In this document: positions 51,793-60,878 of the stretch, piece after piece | How positions within the stretch are numbered: position 1 is the stretch's first letter | Layout: each line of letters starts with the position of its first letter | Assembly: GCF_004025585.1 (NCBI RefSeq) | Contig: NZ_QTZO01000014.1 | Location: 1-64,000, forward strand | Reading direction: 5' to 3' | DNA length: 64,000 bases | DNA from: Pseudodesulfovibrio sp. S3 | GTDB lineage: Bacteria; Desulfobacterota; Desulfovibrionia; Desulfovibrionales; Desulfovibrionaceae | Notes under the pieces: generated by a model | Database searches by the model: none | What the model was told of the DNA's origin: nothing | The model's input: the letters and a program-made list of their open reading frames with translations, nothing else | Made by a program: the position numbers and the translations under genes

Positions 51793-53721
51793 ATGTACGA
51801 TAAATTAAATAAAATTGAACAATTCCTCTTCGACTTCCTGTCGGTGGGCATGGTCCTGTTCTACTCCTGGTCCGCCATCTTCGAACCGGCAGCCACCCAG
51901 TATCACCGGGGTATCTACGTCATCGTCACGTATATTCTCGTCTTCATGCTCTACAAATCCAAAACCCTGATTTTCAGGCTGCTCGACTATCTGCTCATGT
52001 TGGCGTCGCTTGCCTCCGTGGGATACTGGATATTGAATTTCGAAGTCATCAACTACCGCACCGGCATCGAAACTGATCTCGACAAATGGATGGCCATGAT
52101 CGGCGTCTTGCTGGGCATTGAACTGGCCAGACGCGTGGTCGGCAATGTTTTTGTCATCATCGGCGTGATCATGCTTCTGTTCGGCATGTACGGCGCCCAC
52201 ATGCCCGAGCTTATCGCCCATGCAGGAGCGAGCTTCCCGGACCTGTGCACCTCCATATTCTACCGCTCCGACGGCGTATTCGGCATCATGGCCAACGTAC
52301 TGGCCACCTACATCATCCTGTTCGTGCTCTTCGGCGCGTTCCTGGAAAAATGCGGGGCGCAGCGGTTCTTCATCGACTTCCCCCTGGCCGCGGTGGGCCA
52401 CAAAATCGGCGGCCCGGCCAAGGTCTCGGTCATCGCTTCCGGCCTGTTCGGGTCCATCTCCGGTTCGGCCATCGCCAACACCGTGTCCACCGGCACCTTC
52501 ACCATCCCCATGATGATCAAGGCCGGGTTCAAGCGCCACGTGGCCGGAGGCATCGAGCCTGCGGCCTCCATCGGCGGCATGTTCATGCCCCCGATCATGG
52601 GCGCAGGCGGCTTCATCATGGCGGAAATGACCGGTCTGCCCTATTCGCGCATCATGCTCATCGCCATCTTCCCGGCGGTCATGTACTTCTTCTCGGTCTT
52701 CGTCATGGTCCATTACGAAGCCAAAAAGAACAACATCGTGGGCGAGCGTTACAAGCACAGCGCCATGGAAATCCTGAAAAATGAATGGCTGTACACCCTG
52801 CCGCTCATCTTCATCACCATCTTCATGCTCGCAGGCTACTCGCCGGGCTACTCGGCCATCGTCGGGCTGGCCACCTGCATCGGTCTCTCGTTCAAGGACG
52901 ACGGCCAACGCATCGACCCGACCCTGCTCTTCATCATGGCCTTCATGGTCCTGTGCCCGTGGCTGGTGAAGCTCATCGGATTCGTCGGCGGCGCAGAGGT
53001 CAAGGCGACCATCAAACCGTTCCTGACCGGCCGCGTCCTGCTGCTTTACGGCCTCATCGCTGCTGCCGCGGTCTTTGCCTATCGCAGACAGACCGTGGCC
53101 GGACTGAAGAACGAAATGGGCGGCTTCGTTGCCGCAGCCCGCGAGGGTACCATCAACTCGCTCAAGATCGGTGCCACGGTCGGCGTCATCGGCGTCATCA
53201 TCGGCGTCCTGACCTATTCCGGCCTGGTGCTGACCTTTGCCGACATCGTCATTGAGTTGGCCAACGGCAACCTTGTGGCGACCATCTTCCTCATTGCCCT
53301 GGCATCCCTGGTGCTCGGCATGGGCGTCCCGGTCACCGCAGCCTACCTGATCACCGCGGTCGTGGCTGTCCCGGCCCTGACCCACCTGGGCGTCAACGAG
53401 GTTGCGGCCCACATGATCGTGTACTGGCTGTCCCAGGACTCCAACATCACGCCGCCGGTCTGCATCGCGGCATTTGCAGGGGCGACCATCGCAGGGGCCA
53501 ACATGTGGCGCACGGCATTCACTTCGTTCAAATTCGCCAAGTTCCTGTACCTGGCCCCGTTCCTCTTTGCCTATGTCCCGGCATTTTCACTGGATGCGGA
53601 CGTCCAGGAAATCGCCATCTGGTTTTCGATCATCACGGTCGTGGTGTTTGCATACGCCTGGTTCATGAGCTTCATCTGGTTCAAACCGCTGAAGCGCATG
53701 TTCGGGGGATCGCCAGCCTGA
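51793..53721 (+). CDS. TRAP transporter fused permease (4TM + 12TM)
   Basis: This 642-residue membrane protein is of the TAXI-associated fused DctQM type. The N-terminal ~170 residues are the small Q-like part and the rest the M-like antiporter part. Diagnostic stretches are GLFGSISGSAIANTVSTGTFTIPMM, EPAASIGGMFMPPIMGAGGFIMAE and GMGVPVTAAYLITAVVAVP. It imports organic acids with Na+ or H+. A longer in-frame extension to 51694 lacks support; 51793 (MYDKLNKIEQF) fits the family. A second TAXI gene lies 180 bases downstream. Confidence 0.95.
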   Translation: MYDKLNKIEQFLFDFLSVGMVLFYSWSAIFEPAATQYHRGIYVIVTYILVFMLYKSKTLIFRLLDYLLMLASLASVGYWILNFEVINYRTGIETDLDKWMAMIGVLLGIELARRVVGNVFVIIGVIMLLFGMYGAHMPELIAHAGASFPDLCTSIFYRSDGVFGIMANVLATYIILFVLFGAFLEKCGAQRFFIDFPLAAVGHKIGGPAKVSVIASGLFGSISGSAIANTVSTGTFTIPMMIKAGFKRHVAGGIEPAASIGGMFMPPIMGAGGFIMAEMTGLPYSRIMLIAIFPAVMYFFSVFVMVHYEAKKNNIVGERYKHSAMEILKNEWLYTLPLIFITIFMLAGYSPGYSAIVGLATCIGLSFKDDGQRIDPTLLFIMAFMVLCPWLVKLIGFVGGAEVKATIKPFLTGRVLLLYGLIAAAAVFAYRRQTVAGLKNEMGGFVAAAREGTINSLKIGATVGVIGVIIGVLTYSGLVLTFADIVIELANGNLVATIFLIALASLVLGMGVPVTAAYLITAVVAVPALTHLGVNEVAAHMIVYWLSQDSNITPPVCIAAFAGATIAGANMWRTAFTSFKFAKFLYLAPFLFAYVPAFSLDADVQEIAIWFSIITVVVFAYAWFMSFIWFKPLKRMFGGSPA

Positions 53722-53744
53722 TCCCATTTGACAGGAAACCTTCA

Positions 53745-53777
53745 GGGGGCCGGTTTATCCGGCCCCCCCTTTTTTTC
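53745..53777 (+). terminator. Rho-independent terminator after the TRAP permease
   Basis: GGGGGCCGG pairs with CCGGCCCCC around TTTAT and runs into CCTTTTTTT. Confidence 0.93.
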
Positions 53778-53901
53778 CCAGTCCGCCGGAGGCCCAACTC
53801 GTTATAATATGCTGCACTGCACACTCGTTGCGTTGAATTCGCGACTGAGCTGTGTCATATTTCATGGTGAATATTCCTGAATACCTACTGACGGAGGACC
53901 G

Positions 53902-54927
53902 ATGCCCCTCTTGCGCACGCCCCTGATCCTTTTGAGCGCCCTGTGGCTGCTCCTCATGCCGGGCTGCTCTTCCGAACCGCCCCCGGAGACTCAAACTCCG
54001 AAACCGTCCCCGCCTCCGAAAAACCTTGCCCTGTCCTTCAACGGCGGCCCCATGGGCGGAACCTTCAATTATTTCGCCAACAAAATGGCAAACATTATTT
54101 CCGACGAAGTCGAATGGCTGAATATCATAACCAAAATATCCGGCGGTTCCTTTGAAAACCTGGCAGAACTCGACGAATCCATGACGGACATGGGCATCGT
54201 CTATGCCGGTGACGCCTTTCTGGGACGCAGGGGCAGTCTGCCCGGAGACCCGAAACGGTATGATCAGACCCGGGCACTGGCCTACCTATACGGCGCACCT
54301 GCACAGCTCGTGGTCCGCAAAGACCTGGACATCGAATCCGTTCAAGACCTCAAAGGCATGACCATAGCCATCGGCAACCCAGGTTCGGGCGCTGCCCTGA
54401 GCGCAGAGCGATTCTTCCGGCACTTGAACCTATGGCATTCCATCGAACCGCAGACCGTGGGCTATTCCCGGGCAGCAGGCGATTTTATCGCCGGAAAAGT
54501 GGACGGATTCTGGGTTCTGGTGGGGTATCCCAACGTCTCCATCATTGAAGCGGCCAGCCGCACCGAGATCACCATCATGGACCTGCACCCGGCCGCCGTG
54601 GCCTCCGATTTCTACAATCTCTACCCCTTCTACACCGAGGTCGTCATTCCGGCGGACACCTATGCCCACCAGACAGAACCCGTATTTACCTTCCAAGATT
54701 CGGCCCTCTGGTGCGCGCGCTCAGATCTGAGCGAAAACGCCGTCTACGAAAGCCTGAAGGCCATTTTCTCCGACAACGGCCTGAAAAAACTGCAGCGCAC
54801 CCACAGGGCAGCCCGGTCCATCTCCCTGAAAACCGGAATTCAGCACCTGCCCATCCCGCTCCACCCCGGCGCGGTCCGGTTCTGGTCCGACCACGAGATA
54901 GCAATCCCGCCGATACTGCTGCCCTAG
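53902..54927 (+). CDS. TAXI-family solute-binding lipoprotein
   Basis: This 341-residue paralogue of the first TAXI protein has a lipobox at LMPGC (Cys22) and a Pro-rich linker (PPPETQTPKPSPPPK). The core then begins FNGGPMGGTFNYFANKM, with AQLVVRKDLDI and IAIGNPGSGAALSAERFF. It is membrane-tethered, unlike the soluble first copy, and separated from the permease by a terminator. It may serve the same permease with other specificity or act as a sensor. GGAGG precedes the ATG. Confidence 0.93.
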   Translation: MPLLRTPLILLSALWLLLMPGCSSEPPPETQTPKPSPPPKNLALSFNGGPMGGTFNYFANKMANIISDEVEWLNIITKISGGSFENLAELDESMTDMGIVYAGDAFLGRRGSLPGDPKRYDQTRALAYLYGAPAQLVVRKDLDIESVQDLKGMTIAIGNPGSGAALSAERFFRHLNLWHSIEPQTVGYSRAAGDFIAGKVDGFWVLVGYPNVSIIEAASRTEITIMDLHPAAVASDFYNLYPFYTEVVIPADTYAHQTEPVFTFQDSALWCARSDLSENAVYESLKAIFSDNGLKKLQRTHRAARSISLKTGIQHLPIPLHPGAVRFWSDHEIAIPPILLP

Positions 54928-55286
54928 AGACGGCCCGGGGTTTTCCGTAAAAGGAACTGCAGCAAGTTGCCCCGCAAAGACTTCCATCGACCTGCTCCGC
55001 CCTTGGAATATTCTTTTAGATCCAGGATTGCGCATCCAACCCTTTGATTTGATTGAACGCTCAAACAATCGGTATCTTTCAGGCGCTTTGATTGCCCTCA
55101 AAGTGTTGTCGCACAAGGACAAATACTACTTGACTGAGACTGAAAATCCCCCGTACCAAAGGAGTCTACATTGCGGTCAAATCCAGAGTGTTGAACGGTT
55201 GCCGGTCACAGAAGCGGTCAATGCAGTGATCCTGCCTTCTGACATTCAACAGTTTGGGGTACAACAGATTCAAGGGAGGCCTAATC
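54928..55286. other. Intergenic region upstream of malic enzyme
   Basis: This 359-base stretch separates the TAXI lipoprotein and malic enzyme genes. It holds the malic enzyme promoter but no feature I can place firmly. CAAAGGAGTCTACATTG at about 55157-55173 looks like a ribosome site, but the TTG frame after it ends after seven codons. No terminator with a T-run is seen. Confidence 0.4.
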
Positions 55287-56606
55287 ATGGCACTGTTCAC
55301 GAAACAAGAGGCATTGGACTACCATTCCGACAAACGCAAGGGCAAGCTGGAGGTCATCTCCATCAAGCCGTGCGACAACCAGAAACACCTGTCCATGGCG
55401 TACAGCCCGGGCGTGGCCGAAGCTTGCCGCGCCATCCATGCCGAAACGGAACTCGTCTACGAATACACCAACAAGGGCAACCTGGTGGCGGTCGTGTCCA
55501 ACGGCACCGCCGTGCTCGGTCTGGGCAACATCGGCCCTGAAGCGGGCAAGCCGGTCATGGAAGGCAAGGGTGTCCTCTTCAAGATTTTCTCCGACATCGA
55601 TGTCTACGACCTGAACATCAACGCCAAGACCCCCGACGAAGTGGTGGCCTTCTGCAAGATGCTCGAACCTACCTTCGGCGGCATCAACCTGGAAGACATC
55701 AAGGCCCCCGAGTGCTTCGAGATCGAGACCCGCCTCAAGGCTGAGATGGGCATTCCGGTCTTTCACGATGACCAGCACGGCACGGCCATCATCTCGGCGG
55801 CAGGCATCATCAATGCCCTGGAAATCTCCGGCAAGAAGATCGAAGACATCAAGATCGTGGTCTCCGGCGCCGGTGCGGCGGCCATTGCCTGCTCCAATCT
55901 CTATGTCCACATGGGCGTCAAACGCGAGAACATCTTCATGTTCGACTCCCGCGGCCTGATCCACGCCGGTCGTGAAGGACTGAACGAGTTCAAAAAAGCC
56001 TATGCCCAGGCCGAAGACAAAGGCTCCCTGGCCGACTGCATGGTCGGTGCGGACATGTTCCTCGGACTTTCCGTCAAGGACGCCATCAATCAGGACATGG
56101 TCAAGACCATGGCCGAAAATGCCATCATCTTTGCCTGCGCCAACCCCGACCCCGAAATCCCCTACCCGGACGTCAAGGAAGTGCGCCCCGACATCATCAT
56201 GGGCACGGGCCGTTCCGACTTCCCCAACCAGGTCAACAACGTGCTCGGCTTCCCCTTCATCTTCCGGGGTGCGCTCGATTCCCGCGCCACCACCATCAAT
56301 GAGGAAATGAAGATCGCCGCTGCCGAAGCCCTGGCAAAACTGGCCAAGGAGCCTGTAGCCCAGGATATCTGCGACGCCTACGGAGTGGACACCCTGGAGT
56401 ACGGCATCGACTACATCATTCCCAAGCCGCTTGACCCGCGTGTGCTGACCTGGCTGGCACCGGCCGTGGCCAAGGCCGCCATGGACACCGGCGTGGCCAA
56501 GATCAAGCTCGACCTGGATCAGTACGCCAAGGACCTCGAAGCCCGGATGAAGGCCTCCAAGGCCCGCACCAAGGCCGTGGTGGATACCTTCGGCTACAAC
56601 ATCTAG
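55287..56606 (+). CDS. Malic enzyme (malate dehydrogenase, decarboxylating)
   Basis: This 439-residue enzyme converts malate to pyruvate and CO2 with NAD(P). It is the MaeB-type catalytic part without the phosphotransacetylase extension. Motifs are [55 protein letters not shown] and [16 protein letters not shown]. The start at 55287 has GGGAGG upstream; an in-frame extension to 55254 adds nothing recognisable. A strong terminator follows. In context it may feed pyruvate formed or used by alanine dehydrogenase. Confidence 0.96.
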   Translation: MALFTKQEALDYHSDKRKGKLEVISIKPCDNQKHLSMAYSPGVAEACRAIHAETELVYEYTNKGNLVAVVSNGTAVLGLGNIGPEAGKPVMEGKGVLFKIFSDIDVYDLNINAKTPDEVVAFCKMLEPTFGGINLEDIKAPECFEIETRLKAEMGIPVFHDDQHGTAIISAAGIINALEISGKKIEDIKIVVSGAGAAAIACSNLYVHMGVKRENIFMFDSRGLIHAGREGLNEFKKAYAQAEDKGSLADCMVGADMFLGLSVKDAINQDMVKTMAENAIIFACANPDPEIPYPDVKEVRPDIIMGTGRSDFPNQVNNVLGFPFIFRGALDSRATTINEEMKIAAAEALAKLAKEPVAQDICDAYGVDTLEYGIDYIIPKPLDPRVLTWLAPAVAKAAMDTGVAKIKLDLDQYAKDLEARMKASKARTKAVVDTFGYNI

Positions 56607-56623
56607 TTCTTCGCACTGCATAA

Positions 56624-56662
56624 AAAGCCCTGCCCCGGAATTCGAGGCAGGGCTTTTTTTTA
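56624..56662 (+). terminator. Rho-independent terminator after malic enzyme
   Basis: AAAGCCCTGCC pairs perfectly with GGCAGGGCTTT and runs into eight T residues. Confidence 0.95.
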
Positions 56663-56703
56663 CGCACATTGCCTGGAAAGGCATTGTCATCTATATTGAC
56701 GCC

Positions 56704-56883
56704 ATGGACGAAACCACCCGCCAAGAAATCATGGAACTGGCCGAACGGAACAACATCGACCCGGAACAACTCCTGGCCATCGCCACAGCCGACGGCCTGC
56801 CCGAAGACCTTCAGACGGCCATGGCTGCCGTACTCGGCGACATCTCCATCTTCGGCCAGGCCCTGGATAAGCTGGAACGGTAA
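56704..56883 (+). CDS. Small acidic helical protein of unknown function
   Basis: This 59-residue frame starts MDETTRQEIMELAERNN and ends GQALDKLER. It is leucine- and acid-rich and probably forms two or three helices. Its stop is six bases before the ThpR gene and the third-position GC bias matches neighbours, so cotranslation is likely. I see no strong ribosome site upstream (ATTGACGCC). Function unknown. Confidence 0.6.
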   Translation: MDETTRQEIMELAERNNIDPEQLLAIATADGLPEDLQTAMAAVLGDISIFGQALDKLER

Positions 56884-56889
56884 ACAACC

Positions 56890-57471
56890 ATGCCGCGCCT
56901 GTTCATCGGCATCAACTTACCGAAATCTTACCGAAAAGATCTCAAACCATTTACATCAAGACTTTCTCTCCTGACCGATGCCAACGTGAACTGGTCCAGG
57001 CCCGAGACATGGCACCTGACCCTGAAATTCCTGGGGGACACGGAACCGGATCAGATTCCCGCCATCATTGAATCCCTGGCTGCCATCGTATTTCCCGCCT
57101 TCACCATGCAGGCCGGGAGCGCAGGAGCCTTTCCCAACCCAAGACAAGCGCGCATTCTCTGGCTCGGCCTTGAACAAGGAGCCGAGGAATGCACGGGCCT
57201 GGCCGCAGCCGTGGAGGACACCCTGGGCGGCATCGGAATCCCCCGCGAAAAAAAGCGGTTCCGCCCACACCTGACCCTGGGAAGAGTCAGAAAACCGGGT
57301 CCGGGAAACTGGCAGACGGTTCTGGATGCAGCGAGCCAAAACCCATGGCCACAGTTCACTGTGGATAGATTCATCCTGTGGCGGAGCCAACTTGCCCCCA
57401 CGGGAGCGGTGCATACCCCGCTTACAGAATTCCCGCTCTCCGGCAGCATAAACCACACACGTTACCGCTGA
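56890..57471 (+). CDS. thpR: RNA 2',3'-cyclic phosphodiesterase
   Basis: This 193-residue 2H phosphoesterase has the two HxTx motifs HLTL (TWHLTLKFLGDT, ~39-50) and HLTL (RFRPHLTLGRVR, ~128-138), the usual 90-residue spacing and the family N-terminus PRLFIGINLP. ThpR-type enzymes hydrolyse 2',3'-cyclic phosphate RNA ends and can also act as ligases. It is paired with the small protein upstream. Confidence 0.94.
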   Translation: MPRLFIGINLPKSYRKDLKPFTSRLSLLTDANVNWSRPETWHLTLKFLGDTEPDQIPAIIESLAAIVFPAFTMQAGSAGAFPNPRQARILWLGLEQGAEECTGLAAAVEDTLGGIGIPREKKRFRPHLTLGRVRKPGPGNWQTVLDAASQNPWPQFTVDRFILWRSQLAPTGAVHTPLTEFPLSGSINHTRYR

Positions 57472-57707
57472 AGGCGAGCCATACATGCTTGAGAAAAATG
57501 GCGTGGAGAGGCACTTATCAAAACAACTACCGCCCCCAGAAGCCCAGCCCCTGCAGTGCGCTTCGACATGACAGGGAGTTGCTATTGATTGGCTCTCTTG
57601 GTCAAAACGATTATACAACGGGCAGAACAAACTGAAGTCATTCAACTGTACAAAAGCTTGAAGGATAATCGCATTACAAGTTATAAGAAATTAAAGGAAT
57701 CTCGTAT

Positions 57708-59027
57708 ATGCTGAAACATGATATTCTTCAGGACTTCTTTTCGGAACAAAAAGGACAGATCGTATGCATTACGGATGACCTCTCCCTGTTCCGGTCCTTG
57801 CGCTATGCGATCGGGGCCCACACACAAGTACCCGACGATCTTATCCACTTCTTTTCTGAGCCTGAAGCAGCAACACAAATCTTGGAAGAACTCCATAAAG
57901 ACAAGACCCCGACAATCGTGCTTGTTGAACGAAAGATTGAAGGGGAAAAAAACACGGACATGATTCTCCGCATAAGCCGACTGTATCCGACGGCATGCAT
58001 GCTTGTTGTCGGATCGGACATAACCAAGGATATGGTTGCATATTTTTATGAAATTGGTGCCAAGGCAGTCATAAGCAAGCCGGTCTCCGCCGATGCAATC
58101 TTCAGCAAGCTCACTTTATGCCTGACAACATCCAAAGAGCAGCACCTCAAATCCTATGTCTGGGACCTTATCGCCTCCGCCAGTTCGGAAGAAGCCCTGG
58201 AAGCCGTGGAGACGTTCATCGTCAACAACCCGAACAGCTGCCTGGCCTACAGCCTGAAAGGGGATGCGCTTCTCGCCAACGGGGACTTGCTAAAAGCACA
58301 AGAGGCATATGAACACGCCAATGAAATCAATCCATATTTCACTGAACCTCTCAAACGACTGGCCGCATTGCACAAACACATTGACGATAACAAGGCTCTT
58401 GAGTTGCTGCAGAAGGTTGACAGGATAAGTCCATTCAACCCCAACAGAAAGCTTGAGATGGCCGAAATTCATCTTCGCAAAGACGACACGGCTCAAGCCA
58501 CACTTCTGCTCGAAAAGGGTTTCAAGCAAGCCTCACAAGAATTCTCCCTTTTCCTTGGCGACATGGCCGAAAGAATATCTGCACTTGTCGCTGACAAGAT
58601 CCCTCATCTGGCCGAGGAGTATCTTGAAAAGGCAATGAGAGTAAAAAAGAACTTCACCCTGCTAGATATTCACATGTTTAACAAACTCGGAATAATCTAC
58701 AGAAACAAGGGCAACTGGAAAGAAGCTGTCGAAGTATACAAGAAGGCTCTGGATATAACCCCCAAGGACCCTGCATTATATTACAACATGGCGCTCGCAT
58801 ACCATGACGGCGCAAAGCGGGATGAAGTACGGCGATGCTTCAACAAGGCCTTTGACCTTGATCCGGTTTTTTACAGGGACAATGCAGGTGTCGCCTATAA
58901 CATCGGCTCAATCTACCTGGGATACGGGGACAAGGATATTGCCCGGCCATTCCTGGAGCATGTTCTGGAAATCCAACCCGACAACAAGAAGGCGAAAGAG
59001 AAGTTGAAGCGATGTGGGAAGGATTGA
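57708..59027 (+). CDS. Pseudo-receiver domain with TPR repeats
   Basis: This 439-residue protein has an N-terminal receiver-like domain (1-~135). The acidic pocket DD (23-24) and Lys124 (VISKPV) are present, but the phospho-acceptor position in IVLVERK is Glu74 instead of Asp, mimicking a constitutively phosphorylated state. Residues ~165-435 are TPR repeats (AYSLKGDALLANGDLLKAQEAY; MFNKLGIIYRNKGNWKEAVEVY; YNIGSIYLGYGDKDIARPFL). It is probably a scaffold in signalling. Base use here is slightly more AT-rich than neighbours. Confidence 0.85.
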   Translation: MLKHDILQDFFSEQKGQIVCITDDLSLFRSLRYAIGAHTQVPDDLIHFFSEPEAATQILEELHKDKTPTIVLVERKIEGEKNTDMILRISRLYPTACMLVVGSDITKDMVAYFYEIGAKAVISKPVSADAIFSKLTLCLTTSKEQHLKSYVWDLIASASSEEALEAVETFIVNNPNSCLAYSLKGDALLANGDLLKAQEAYEHANEINPYFTEPLKRLAALHKHIDDNKALELLQKVDRISPFNPNRKLEMAEIHLRKDDTAQATLLLEKGFKQASQEFSLFLGDMAERISALVADKIPHLAEEYLEKAMRVKKNFTLLDIHMFNKLGIIYRNKGNWKEAVEVYKKALDITPKDPALYYNMALAYHDGAKRDEVRRCFNKAFDLDPVFYRDNAGVAYNIGSIYLGYGDKDIARPFLEHVLEIQPDNKKAKEKLKRCGKD

Positions 59028-59095
59028 TATCCTGAAAAGCACATCCGTCAGGTTCTTTCCAATGGCTGGCGAACCGTGAAGGCCGTCGATTTTCC

Positions 59096-59863
59096 CTATA
59101 TATCGACCTCAACGCCGATGGGGCAGTGGTCCGAACCAAGAACATCAGGCTCAATCCAGGCCCTGACCACCTTGTCCTTCAGTTCATCGGACACGAAGAA
59201 ATAGTCGATGCGCCACCCCGCGTTGTTCTTGCGGGCGTTGAAGCGGTAGGACCACCAGGAGTAATGGTTCGGGCCTTCTTCGAACAGGCGGAAGGTGTCC
59301 ACGTATCCGGCGGCAATGAACTTGTCGATCCAGGCCCGTTCCTCGGGCAGGAAGCCGGACCGTTCACTGTTGGCCTTGGGATTCTTGAGATCGATTTCGG
59401 TGTGGGCCGTGTTGAAATCGCCGCCCACCACAATGGGCTTGGATTTGCGCAGTTCCTCTGCATGGGCCAGGAAGCAGTCGTAGAAGCCCATCTTGAAATC
59501 CAGACGCTCGTCCGACATCTGGCCGTTGGGGAAATAGATGTTGAATAGGTGAAAATCCGGGTATTCGAGATGGAGCACCCGGCCCTCGTCCCGATAGAGC
59601 GGATCCGGCAGCCCCGTGGACACGGCCAGGGGCTCGGGGTTGGCAAAGCAGGCCACCCCGGAATAGCCCTTCTTTTTCTTGGACCAGTTCCAGTAGTGAT
59701 TGGAATACGAATCCGGTTCACGGTCTTCGTCATCGATCTGGTCCGGATGCACCTTGGTTTCCTGGAGCATGACCACATCTGCGCCGCAACCGTCCAGCCA
59801 GTCGCGAAAATCCTTCTTGAGCACAGCCCGATAGCCGTTGACGTTCCACGAATAGATGATCAT
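59096..59863 (-). CDS. xth: Exonuclease III family protein
   Basis: This 255-residue Mg2+-dependent nuclease is of the ExoIII/ExoA type used in base-excision repair at abasic sites. Catalytic motifs are SWNVNGYRA, MLQETKVH, YFPNG, GGDFNTAH, WRIDYFF and the C-terminal SDHCPIGVE. Start 59863 follows GGAGAACGCG. Upstream on the same strand are a 29-codon membrane peptide gene and its terminator. Confidence 0.94.
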   Translation of the reverse strand: MIIYSWNVNGYRAVLKKDFRDWLDGCGADVVMLQETKVHPDQIDDEDREPDSYSNHYWNWSKKKKGYSGVACFANPEPLAVSTGLPDPLYRDEGRVLHLEYPDFHLFNIYFPNGQMSDERLDFKMGFYDCFLAHAEELRKSKPIVVGGDFNTAHTEIDLKNPKANSERSGFLPEERAWIDKFIAAGYVDTFRLFEEGPNHYSWWSYRFNARKNNAGWRIDYFFVSDELKDKVVRAWIEPDVLGSDHCPIGVEVDI

Positions 59864-59870
59864 CGCGTTC

Positions 59871-59914
59871 TCCGTAAAAAAACAAGGGGGAACCGGTTTG
59901 AGCCGATCCCCCTT
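59871..59914 (-). terminator. Rho-independent terminator between the 29-residue peptide gene and xth
   Basis: On the minus strand AAGGGGGA and TCCCCCTT pair, with inner CGGCT/ACCGG partly paired, and TTGTTTTTTT follows. It closes the short membrane peptide transcript; its tail overlaps the xth ribosome site, so xth needs readthrough or its own promoter. Confidence 0.8.
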
Positions 59915-59939
59915 TTCAAACCGCCTCAGCGGCAAAAAA

Positions 59940-60029
59940 CTACCCTTCGGTCGGGGAGCTGACCTTGATCATCACCAGAGCTCCGATGGTCAGGAACAAC
60001 CCCAGAAAAAACCAAAAATACCCCATCAT
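59940..60029 (-). CDS. 29-residue single-helix membrane peptide
   Basis: The frame reads MMGYFWFFLGLFLTIGALVM and then a short polar tail IKVSSPTEG. GGAGG lies nine to twelve bases before the ATG pair, and a terminator begins 25 bases after the TAG, so it has the full layout of a monocistronic gene. One hydrophobic helix covers residues ~3-22. No family is recognised. The second ATG (60026) is an equally good start. Confidence 0.7.
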   Translation of the reverse strand: MMGYFWFFLGLFLTIGALVMIKVSSPTEG

Positions 60030-60099
60030 ACTCGCATCCTCCGCTTAAAAAACAATTGATCAAAACCACATAGCAGAATCTTTCGCAGATGAAAAGTGG

Positions 60100-60129
60100 A
60101 TGCGGCCCACGGATATCCATGGGCCGCAT
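60100..60129 (-). terminator. Palindromic terminator-like hairpin after the DJ-1/PfpI gene
   Basis: ATGCGGCCCA pairs perfectly with TGGGCCGCAT around a GGATATCC-containing loop. The minus-strand tail is only CCACTTTTC, so termination may be weak. Confidence 0.5.
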
Positions 60130-60168
60130 TAAAGCCGGCGGTACGACCGTGCGTTTTTCCGGCTCCGG

Positions 60169-60756
60169 CTATGGCTCGATGGTGGAGCCGAGCACTTTCA
60201 GAAAGGCACGCATCCACTCGGGATGGGCAGGCCAGGCCGGGGCAGTGACAATATTGCCGTCAGCGCAGGCGTTGGAAGCAGTCGCATTGACCTCGCACCA
60301 GGTGGCCCCGGCCGCATCGATATCCGGCTTGACCGCAGGATAGGCGGTGCACTTCTTGCCCTTGATCACATCGGCAGCGGTCAGGATTTGCGGACCGTGG
60401 CAGATGGCCGCAATGGGCTTGTTCGCCTTGGCGAAATGCTGCACGCACTCGATGACCGCCGGGTTGAGGCGAAGGTATTCCGGGGCGCGGCCGCCGGGGA
60501 TGACCAGGGCGTCGTAATCCTCGGCCTTGATCTCCTCGAAGGTGGTGGTGATCAGGAAATTATGTCCGGGTTTTTCCGAGTAGGTCTGATGCCCCTCGAA
60601 GTCGTGCACGGCTGTGGCCACGGTTTCGCCCGCTTTTTTACCGGGACAGACCGAATGGACCGTATGGCCGACCATCAGGAGCATCTGAAAGGGAACCATG
60701 GCCTCGTAGTCTTCCACGAAATCTCCGACCAGAAGCAGAATTTTCCTTGCTGCCAT
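60169..60756 (-). CDS. DJ-1/PfpI family protein
   Basis: This 195-residue cytoplasmic protein has the DJ-1/PfpI fold: [31 protein letters not shown] with the conserved Glu, and the nucleophile elbow AAICHGPQ (Cys119, His120). Relatives act as chaperones, glyoxalases or deglycases. AGGAGGATACA precedes the ATG. It is divergent from the flavoprotein gene. Confidence 0.93.
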   Translation of the reverse strand: MAARKILLLVGDFVEDYEAMVPFQMLLMVGHTVHSVCPGKKAGETVATAVHDFEGHQTYSEKPGHNFLITTTFEEIKAEDYDALVIPGGRAPEYLRLNPAVIECVQHFAKANKPIAAICHGPQILTAADVIKGKKCTAYPAVKPDIDAAGATWCEVNATASNACADGNIVTAPAWPAHPEWMRAFLKVLGSTIEP

Positions 60757-60878
60757 TGTATCCTCCTAGGCATGATGTTTGATATTCAAATGTGGGCCGG
60801 AGCATGGGTTTTGTCAACACGGTTGTGTGACGATTCACGCCGCTTGCACTGTGCACCGGTCTGCCGTAGAACCGGCCC

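Noticed and set aside
55157-55194. Possible small gene after AAAGGAG upstream of malic enzyme
   Set aside because: The TTG frame stops after seven codons and no other start fits.
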